DNA of 64,000 bases from Odontocerum albicorne (taxonomy: Eukaryota > Arthropoda > Insecta > Trichoptera > Odontoceridae). A program made the position numbers and the translations under genes. Shown piece after piece: positions 53,606 through 61,530 of this stretch; the first letter of the stretch is position 1; each line of letters begins with the position of its first letter. Where the stretch lies: NCBI GenBank assembly GCA_949825065.1, contig OX463863.1, positions 18,647,240-18,711,239 on the forward strand, given 5' to 3'. The notes under the pieces were generated by a model. It was not told the DNA's origin. It saw only the letters and a program-made list of their open reading frames with translations, and ran no database searches.

Positions 53606-55068
53606 TAATATGTATATACAGAAAACTTTTCAAACATATATTTTATTAACACACGTCAAGAAATCTATAAATACACAATTTGCGAAAAAAGCAACAGGTA
53701 ATTTAATTTTGACACACAACTTTAATGGATCTGGGTTTGTTGCCTTTTATTTGTTGTGTCTAGCCTTTTGCCTGTATCTCACTGAAGACATATACGAGGG
53801 TAGTCCCAAAAGTACCCGACCTAACAAAGAAAACACAAAAAATTTGGGAAAAAATATTTTTATTTCTCAACATAGTCTCCTTTCAGCTCGACACACTTTT
53901 CCCAGCGATGTTCAATAGCTTCGATAACCTGTTTATAGTGAGAACTGTCGAGCGCCTCAAAATAGCCATCAACGGCAGATTCCACCTCTTCATTGTTGGC
54001 AAATATTTTACCACCGAGCCATTTTTTCAAGTTTGGAAAAAGAAAATAATCCGAGGGGGCTAAATCTGGCGAATAGGGTGCGTGAGGAAGTAATTCGAAC
54101 TTTAATTGATTGATTTTGGCCACCGCGATAACGGATGTGTGAACTGGTGCATTGTCTTGATGAAACAACACTTTCTTTTTCGCCAAATGCAACCGTTTTT
54201 TCTTGATTTCATCACTCAAATGCTGCAATAAGTTCGTATAATACTCGTCATTGATTGTTTTTCCTTTTTAAAGATAATCAATGAAAATTATCCCACACAC
54301 ATCCCAAAACACTGACGCCATGACCTTGCCTGCAGATGGAACTGTCTTCACCTTTTTTGGAGCCGATTCTCCCCTTTCAGTCCATTGTTTTGACTGTTCC
54401 TTCGTATCAGGTGTGAAGTGATGGACCCATGTTTCATCCATGGTTGTGAATCGACGCCAAAACTCGGCTTTATTGCTGTGAAACATCGCCAAACACTCGA
54501 TTGAAACATCGTCACGACGCTGTTTTTGTTCCATTGTGAGCAAACGCGGAACCCATCTTGCGCACAGCTTTCTCATTTCCAAATTTTCAGTCAATATGCG
54601 ATGTACAGCACTTTTTGAAATGCCTACCATGTCTGCTAGCTCACGCACTTTCAATCGACGGTCATCCAATACCATTTTGTGGATTTTCTTTACCATTTCT
54701 GGCGTGGTCACCTCATTTGGTCGACCACTGCGATGTTCGTCTTGGCAGCTCGTACGGCCTCATTTGAACTCTGCCACCCAATATTTTACTGTTGTAAACG
54801 AAGGAGCAGACTCCCGCAGAGTAGAATCTAGCTCGGCTTTGATATTGGTTGGACTTAGACCTTTTAAATGAAAGTATTGTATCACATAACGATTATACGT
54901 CAGGTCGGGTACTTCTGGGACAACCCTCGTAGCATGAAAAAATAAATCAATATTTATTTCCGATTTTTGATTATGTATGATAAACTCCCGTTGCACGTTC
55001 TCATCAACCTGACAAACAGAGTGACTCTCAATTACATATGTATTCATCACGCAAATCAAACACCTCAC
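53606..55068 (-). repeat. Retroelement 3'-end repeat interrupted by a mariner
   Basis: 53680-53794 and 54930-55068 together, read on the minus strand, match 60180-60370 (TTTGTCAGGTTGATGAGA, ATTTATTTTTTCATGC, CTCAGTGAGATACAGGCAAA, AACAAACCCAGATCCATTAA). The mariner at 53795-54929 splits the sequence exactly at a TA, so 60281-60292 gives the empty site. Confidence 0.85.
53795..54929 (-). mobile_element. Mariner element, one reading frame with two stops
   Basis: The inverted termini CGAGGGTAGTCCCAAAAGTA and CGAGGGTTGTCCCAGAAGTA are flanked by TA; length is 1135 bp. The minus-strand transposase keeps one frame throughout: YVIQYFHLKGLSPTNIKAEL, a TGA at 54760 (likely from CGA), RSGRPNEVTTPEMVKKIHKM, VGISKSAVHRILTENLEMRK, TTMDETWVHHFTPDTKEQSK (first Asp), a TAA at 54268, FHQDNAPVHTS (second Asp), SPDLAPSDYFLFPNLKKWLG (third Asp) and a terminal GDYVEK. 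No frameshift is seen, so only two point changes and a missing start inactivate it. It is probably one of the younger mariners here. Confidence 0.92.
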
Positions 55069-55189
55069 GTTTACGTAAATATTTAAATCACAACTTAATC
55101 AACATAAATAAATTTTAAAATGAAAAAAACCTCCCATTTAACTTCAAACAGGTCTTCTGTAATATTTTCTTTTGATACGAATGATGTGT

Positions 55190-55610
55190 CGTCTCCATTG
55201 TCGCTGGACCTCATAGTCCACTTAAGGAGGTCTCCTAGTCAGGAGGTTGCTGGTAGGTTTCCTGAATATTTCTGTGTGTAGTATTCACCATGCTTTCCTT
55301 ATATGAATGAAATTATCTTTTTTGCATACAGGGCTCGTCTCTCTCTTGATCGTTGACTGCCGACTGTCTATACATACTTAAGATCTTCTTAAAAGGTGGT
55401 TGCTGGTAGGTTTCTGAATATTTCTGTGTGTGGTGTTCATCATGCTTTCCTTATGTGTATGACCGAGATGGTAAGATGCCAGTCTCCAAACCTGGTAGAT
55501 TTGGGTTTGATTCTGATTAATATCACTATTTTTGAGAAGTGTTTCACTGTAGTTTTATCTTATGGTTTATTCAAATACCTTCCTAATTAGTTGTAAGAGA
55601 TTGCCACACA
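55190..55610 (+). repeat. SINE-like repeat with duplicated head
   Basis: GTTGCTGGTAGGTTTCCTGA and TTTCTGTGTGTAGTATTCAC recur 160 bases later as GTTGCTGGTAGGTTTCTGAA and TTTCTGTGTGTGGTGTTCAT. The second is followed by GAGATGGTAAGATGCCAGTC and GGGTTTGATTCTGA, which resemble degenerate tRNA-type A and B boxes. A tRNA-derived SINE is possible but unproven. Confidence 0.4.
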
Positions 55611-55807
55611 GAAATAAAACCGCCAGATTGTTCTGTATATGTACAAGTACAATACAATTTCTTGTATTTACCATATTTCCGGGATGTCCCATGAAAGTTA
55701 TCATTTGCGAATATCTTTAACATAAAGCAGTTTATGCTTATAAATGTTAAAAGGTCAAGCACGATTATTAACCGTATTTTTTAATATTAATATATGAATG
55801 TTTACAG

Positions 55808-56008
55808 GTGATAGGGAGAGGATGGATTGTCAAGAACAGAAGGGAACTGCAGAGGTGACGGTGAAGAAAGAAAATGTAGAAGATGAGGGTACTCCAGCAA
55901 TGTTCCCCGAATATGATATCACTATACATGAGATAGATTTCAAACAGGAATGTGCCCGAGTTACCATCGCAGATTCCAGACATGTTGGTGATAGCACCGC
56001 AGACACAA
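55808..56008 (+). CDS. Type A leader exon, orphan in this window
   Basis: The acceptor is TTTACAG at 55807, the ATG is at 55822 and the donor ACACAA/GTAAGC at 56009; the coding part is 187 nt, phase 1. It encodes MDCQEQKGTAEVTVKKENVE, then DEGTPAMFPEYDITIHEIDF and KQECARVTIADSRHVGDSTA. The motifs are VKKE and FKQE, both still fitting hydrophobic-Lys-x-Glu. No B or Z exon follows on the plus strand before the window ends, so the fingers would have to lie beyond 64000, or the exon is a remnant. Both splice sites are good. Confidence 0.65.
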
Positions 56009-56146
56009 GTAAGCTGATGCTTTCGATAATAGACTAGAGTGAAATATGGTATTTGGATGCCAATTAGGAGTAGCTTGCGTACGTTGGAGAGACTCATTTA
56101 CGTTTGCATCTGATTTATATTTAATGTTAAAAAGTATGACCGCATT

Positions 56147-56535
56147 CAAATAAGACAACAAAGGAACCTTCACATTCCGTAAACACTGTGTTACATCATC
56201 TCAAATAAGACAACAAAGGAACCTTCACATTCCGTAAACACTATGTTACATCATCTCAAATAAGACAACAAAGGAACCTTCACATTCCGTAAACATTATG
56301 TTACATCATCTTAAATAAGACAACAAAGGAACCTTCACATTCCGTAAACATTATTTTACATCATCTCAAATAAGGCAAAAAAAGGAACCTTCACATTCCG
56401 TAAACACTATGCTACATCATCTCAAATAAGACAACAAACGAACCTTCACATTCCGTAAACACTATGTTACATCATCTCAAATAAGACAACAAAGGAACCT
56501 TCACATTCCGTAAACACTATGTTACATAATCTCAA
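56147..56535 (+). repeat. 55-bp minisatellite, seven copies
   Basis: The unit is AAATAAGACAACAAAGGAAC, CTTCACATTCCGTAAACACT, ATGTTACATCATCTC. The period is 55 with few substitutions. It lies in the presumed intron after the A exon at 55808. Confidence 0.96.
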
Positions 56536-56839
56536 TTTTCCTTCTTATTTTCTTGAAAATTTATCTTGTTTCATAGCATATTATTTTTATTCTGGCAATG
56601 AAATACCCTTAGGTATGCCAATACATCATAAAAAGGCATTTTTGTCTTTATGTTAGAATATACAATGGAGGTATGAACTCGACAAAGAGTAATTGGGTAT
56701 AAATACAAGTGTTACATAGAAGCTGTGTCAAAACAATGTATTGCATTACATTGTATAACACTTTCGTTATATACAGTACAACCTGGCGGACTAATTGCGT
56801 GCGGCAATCTCTTCCAACCTACCAGCAAGATGTAAAAGT

Positions 56840-57060
56840 GGCCTTATGTGAAATCCAGACTGGATTTTTTAATTTTTTTAATCCGGGATCCAGCGGGATT
56901 TGAACACGCAGCGTCTGGGCTGGAAAACAAGTGTCTTACATTTAGGTTAAAAATAAATCAGTGTGTGGCTCTCTCGCAATACTGGAAAGCTGTGCTATCG
57001 GGACTCATGTCTCATGGAAGCTATCATTATAGAATATCTTTAACAAAATAAAGTTATGTA
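56840..57060 (-). repeat. SINE-like or duplicated flank sequence
   Basis: On the minus strand the block begins GATAGCTTCCATGAGACATG and AGTCCCGATAGCACAGCTTT, shared with 2935-2985 and 25668-25715. It continues to CGTGTTCAAATCCCGCTGG, which resembles a tRNA-type B box. A tRNA-derived SINE fits; the tail is AT-rich. Confidence 0.45.
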
Positions 57061-57092
57061 AGGTATGCTAACTCTTTATTTATTTAGAACCC

Positions 57093-57600
57093 TAAGGCCT
57101 CGGCCACACAGGTAGGAGCCTCGCTTGATGCTTAGAGCTATGTTGCGAGCTAGGCGACATATCCTAGCGAACTAACGTACCTCATACTATCGCAGTGGCC
57201 ACACTGCACGCTTGGCGCCACGTTGCATGACGATTATTCATCGAGTGAATCTCCTAGCAAACAGACGTGTTGGATAATTTACAAGATTGCGGAAATTTTA
57301 ATGACAGCTGTGTATAAAAGGGAGCCTTTGTGGAGCCCATCGAGCAAATTATACAAAAATGTACCTGTAATAAAATCACTTTGGAATGAAGTTGCACAGG
57401 AAGTAAATAAAGATGGTAAGTTATAATGAAATTGGTTAATTTTGAGAGTGGCATCGTGTGTTGACTCAACCGCTCCCAACTGTCAAATGAATTTGTGCGT
57501 AGCACTTTGGTGTGGCCAGGCATGAAGTCCCCTAGTTTATGAGTCACGTAAAATCTAGCTTAGCACCTAACGAAGCATTTTGGTGTGGCCTCGGACTAAG
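57093..57600 (+). mobile_element. PIF/Harbinger-like fragment with MADF exon
   Basis: The left end (CTAAGGCCTCGGCCACAC) and right end (GTGTGGCCTCGGACTAAG) are imperfect inverted termini. Between them, 57260-57416 encodes QTCWIIYKIAEILMTAVYKR, then EPLWSPSSKLYKNVPVIKSL and WNEVAQEVNKD. The Ile-x-x-Val-tyr-x-Arg-x-x-Leu-Trp, tyr-Lys-Asn and Leu-Trp-x-x-(Val/Ile)-Ala blocks are those of a MADF domain. PIF/Harbinger elements carry such a DNA-binding protein beside their transposase. The exon ends at AGATG/GTAAGT (57416). No DDE transposase is present, so it is an internally deleted copy. Confidence 0.65.
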
Positions 57601-57687
57601 TATTATGATGTATGCTCTTTCTATTTTTAAAGTTAAAAAAATATTCTTTAATCATTTCTTTTGCAAGCAACGCCTGGTATCATCGTT

Positions 57688-58297
57688 TGGAATGACGTCG
57701 CGCCTGTACGGCGAGCCTTTTAGAGGCGGGGCTCTTATAACGTCTCAGCTGTTCCTCTCGGAGTGAGATCAATTTGGAATGATGTCGCGCCTGTACGGTG
57801 AGCCTTTTAGAGGCGGGGCTCTTATAACGTCTCAGCTGTTCCTCTCGGAGCGAGATCAATTTGGAATGACGTCGCGCCTGTACGGCGAGCCTTTTAAAGG
57901 CGAGGCTCTTATAACGTCTCAGCTGTTCCTCTCGGAGCGAGATCAATTTGGAATGATGTCGCGCCTGTACGGTGAGCCTTTTAGAGGCGGGGCTCTTATA
58001 ACGTCTCAGCTGTTCCTCTCAGAGCGAGATCAATTTGGAATGACGTCGCGCCTGTACGGCGAGCCTTTTAGAGGCGGGGCTCTTATAACGTCTCAGCTGT
58101 TCCTCTCGGAGTGAGATCAATTTGGAATGATGTCGCGCCTGTACGGTGAGCCTTTTAGAGGCGGGGCTCTTATAACGTCTCAGCTGTTCCTCTCGGAGTG
58201 AGATCAATTTGGAATGATGTCGCGCCTGTACGGTGAGCCTTTTAGAGGCGGGGCTCTTATAACGTCTCAGCTGTTCCTCTCAGAGCGAGATCAATTT
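57688..58297. repeat. 87-bp array, seven copies, open on both strands
   Basis: Units begin GGAATGACGTCGCGCCTGTA at 57689, 57776, 57863, 57950, 58037, 58124 and 58211, and end CGGAGCGAGATCAATTT. 87 is 29 codons, so frames persist. The plus strand reads SRLYGEPFRGGALITSQLFL, with CGA or TGA at SER/SE-stop depending on the copy. The minus strand reads ISLREEQLRRYKSPASKRLA. It is GC-richer than its surroundings. No evidence that it is translated. Confidence 0.95.
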
Positions 58298-59689
58298 AAT
58301 TGCCTTGACCTGGCCACTCTGAAATGAATTAAAACACGAAGTAATTTTAGTCTGATAACTTAACCTTAATTAATTGCATACAGGTAACACCACAATTGGG
58401 GTTCTTTTGCTTTTTATTGATTTCAACATAGCTCAGTTTGTCTTCTGATAAACAGTGCTCTTTAGAATCTAGGGGTTCGTTGGGTTAATTGGGTAATTGC
58501 AATCTTGTCAGAGTCGGGAAGGAAACAAATAAAGAAACACGTATATTTGTATTTATTTTACCAAGAAATATATTTGTAATTGACCAAACTGTCAAGCCGG
58601 TCATAAAGAATTTAAATGGCTAGAGCTATCCGTTTTGTTAACTCGCGGCTATCCTTCTAGATAGACAGACAGGTTAATCACCCCTTTCAATCAAAGGGAC
58701 AAATCTACAATGGTTACATTGTAGACCCAGTTCAAAATTTAATACACTCTCTGGTTGCGTAATAAAAAGTCACAATTAACAAAGGTAATCACCAGAGAGA
58801 CACGGATAAAACAATCAAAAGATAGTTACTTTAAGTGGGCTCACCCTTACGACCTTTGCACAATGTATGATTTTAATGTTCAGCATATGCGTTATTACTC
58901 CAATAGACCTCCTTGGCCCATTCAGCAATCGCAGGACTCCAGAATGGAATTAAGACGTTATGGTGGAGGTAGTGGCAGGCCCCTGGTACCGTCTTCAGAA
59001 AGAGGTTACCAGATAGTTAACTCGTAGTGAGTGGAGATGTGGACTCACCGGGATATGTACTATACTGGCCCGGATGGATTCTGGATCAGAGTGTGAACTT
59101 GGATTACGTCAGACCAACTTAATTTTTTGAATAAAAAGTTCAGAAACTCCAATAGCTAGCTCGTTCTTATGGATGAAATATCCAGATTTTACACAGTAAA
59201 ATTAAGTATTTGAATAAAAGTTATAACTTTGTTAAAGGAATACTTCCAAATATTTAATTAATATCTGCCTCTGATGCCAGCAGGATAGATTTTACTTGGA
59301 GCAAGGACGAGCGTGGAATGCAATGCAACCTTAATGGGCCCTCTTTTATATTCTTCCCAGCCTGATGTCAGAGAGCAGTTATTACTCTGAGATTACATCG
59401 GTAACCGGGAGCTGTTATCCAGCAAGAAAAGCTGTTGGGAGAATTTGTTCTATAACTGAATTCATTGGGAAGTCCCTTTTGTTTTATTTTTGGGGACACT
59501 TGTTTGTTTGTCAGCCTAAAAGGCGGTTGGATGATTAATTTTTTAACTGTATTTGATTCTATTAAACATGGAATTTTTATGGGCACATTAGTTTTAACGG
59601 ATAAAAATATCATAATTGTTAAAGGGACAAGCATGTTTATAAACTGAATTTTGTGATGTTGATTTACATCTCAAATCCATTCTCTGGCA
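58298..59689. other. About 1.4 kb without recognisable feature
   Basis: A 90-codon plus-strand stretch at 58755-59027 (YFKWAHPYDLCTMYDFNVQH) and short minus-strand stretches show no recognisable domain. Some of it may be old transposon sequence. Confidence 0.4.
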
Positions 59690-60380
59690 CTACCATCGAG
59701 AGGAGGGGAAGATGCAGACTCAGCAGACACACATGACACGCATGGCAACTAATGAAATGTTCACCATCCCTAGAGTTAAAACCTCTTTTGCCCAAAGGCA
59801 ATATGCTTATTTGGCTCCCATTACATAAAATGGCGTGCCGACTTCAATAAAAGTAAAGGTAGGAAAACCATTTAGACAGTCGATCGGAGCGTGGTTGTTA
59901 TTGCGACAGGATTTTGAGTACTTGGGCTTTCAGGATGAATGACGAGTGGAAAGGATTTATGTGAGCTCGTGAGTGTGGGTCTCTTCTTGTTGTTTAAATT
60001 TTGGTTGTTTTTGTATTTGTGTTTCTGTGTGTTTTTCTTTTTTCTTCTTTTTTTTTTATTTTGAGTTTGTTTTGATTTTTATTCTTACGATTGTGTGCGG
60101 TATATTGTGGGATGAATATTTTTGGTCTTTCTGGAGTGATAATGTGTGAGGAGTTGAGTTTCGCAAGATGTTTCCAGTTGAGTGTCACCGTTTGTCAGGT
60201 TGATGAGAGCGTGCAACGGGTTTTTTTTGTGTTATCAAAAATCGGAAAGAAGTATCGATTTATTTTTTCATGCTAAATATCCTCAGTGAGATACAGGCAA
60301 AAGCCTAGTTTACTGGGGATACGACAAATGAAAGGCAACAAACCCAGATCCATTAAAATTATATGTCCAAATCAAATTAC
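59690..60380 (+). pseudogene. Non-LTR retrotransposon 3' end, copy 3
   Basis: FTIPRVKTSFAQRQYAYLAP-like coding sequence at 59758-59825 (identified from the repeated DNA) repeats 840-900 and 17430-17480. The 3' part runs on through GATCGGAGCGTGGTTGTTAT and GTGTGCGGTATATTGTGGG to TGAGATACAGGCAAAAGCCT and CATTAAAATTATATGTCC. The last ~200 bases also form the repeat at 53606-55068. It lies immediately upstream of the A exon at 60462. Confidence 0.5.
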
Positions 60381-60461
60381 CTGTTGTTTTTTCTCAAATT
60401 GTGTATATTTCTTGTCATGTGTAATAATAAATAAATAAATAAAATAAATAAATATTTACAG

Positions 60462-60644
60462 GTGATAGGGAGAGGATGGATTCTCAGGAACATGAGGGAA
60501 CTTTAGGGATAACGGTGAAAGAAGAAACGGCAGCCGTGTTCCCTGAGTATGATATCACTATACATGAGGCAGATATCAAGCAGGAATATGGGCGGGATAC
60601 CAGCGCAGATTCCAGTCATATTGGTGATAGCAATGCAGACCCGA
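60462..60644 (+). CDS. Type A leader exon, orphan in this window
   Basis: The acceptor is TTTACAG at 60461, the ATG is at 60476 and the donor CCCGA/GTAAGC at 60645; the coding part is 169 nt, phase 1. It encodes MDSQEHEGTLGITVKEETAA, then VFPEYDITIHEADIKQEYGR and DTSADSSHIGDSNAD. VKEE and IKQE are intact. A six-codon deletion removes the residues that follow VKEE in other copies, keeping the frame. Its downstream partner would lie to the right of the window, beyond the GC-rich retroelement-like region. The 5' flank (CCTGTTGTTTTTTCTCAAAT) is shared with 18492-18540. Confidence 0.65.
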
Positions 60645-60699
60645 GTAAGCTGATTTCTTATGCTTTCATTAATATTGTACCAGACAGGTACAAAGACTG

Positions 60700-61530
60700 T
60701 AGATAGGTTGGATGGTTGCCGCGTCGCGCTCGAAGAATCCACGTCGCGAATTCCGTTTCGAAGATCCAGCAGAAGAAGAAGAAGAGCAGGGAGAGATTCC
60801 TCTCAGGCAGTCGATGTAGGGGAGCGGGTCTCAAGTAAAAACACGGTAAAGTCGGTATTACTGAGAATATATTTCAACGGAGTGGTAGCGAGAAGTGCTT
60901 TACAAAATTGCAGCCCCTTCTATATTAATGGTCAGTCGGCCGTCAGCAGCGCCCATTGTCCGCGAAATACGACAACTTTCGGGGTCCGGGCCATGCTTAC
61001 GCCGACTGAACCTGGACCTACCCCCGATCGCACCGCTTTGCAAGTTACATATTTTCAACGCGGTCGCGAGTACGATCGGAGTCAAACAGACATACATATG
61101 ACATACAGATTTACATACAAAACATGAACATATAGCATTTTACAGGTACAAATATAGCTTTTAACATATACAAGAACATTATTAACAGACATTTACATAC
61201 ATAAATTTAGTAATACAAGTTCAATAATACAGATCTACACAGTGTCTTTTTCGTGTCACATACACACACACACGGGTGATGGCACACGTCCGATACACTC
61301 CCCCCGATGTTACCTCCGTATAGTATCATCTTCGGAGTAACATCTCATGGTCGGCAAGGACGTGTGTTGTCGCATCGCAGAGGCCAATCTCCTCCCGGCG
61401 TGGTCTCCCGGTCTCGCCCTCGAAATCACGCGTCTCTCGATAAGGGCGACAGCCGCGATCGTCGTCTTGTCTTCGCCGTGCATGTGGTACGCCAATTTCC
61501 TGGCAGGTGTGCAGATCTGTCCGTTCGTCC
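60700..61530 (-). other. GC-rich region, possible 3' LTR of the downstream element
   Basis: Composition changes abruptly near 60700. The stretch contains CGTCGCGCTCGAAGAATCCA, GAAGAAGAAGAAGAGC and, toward 61310, CACTCCCCCCGATGTTACCT. Relative to the minus-strand retroelement-like frame to the right it lies in the 3' position, so it may contain an LTR. I could not locate matching LTR boundaries or a second LTR. Confidence 0.3.
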
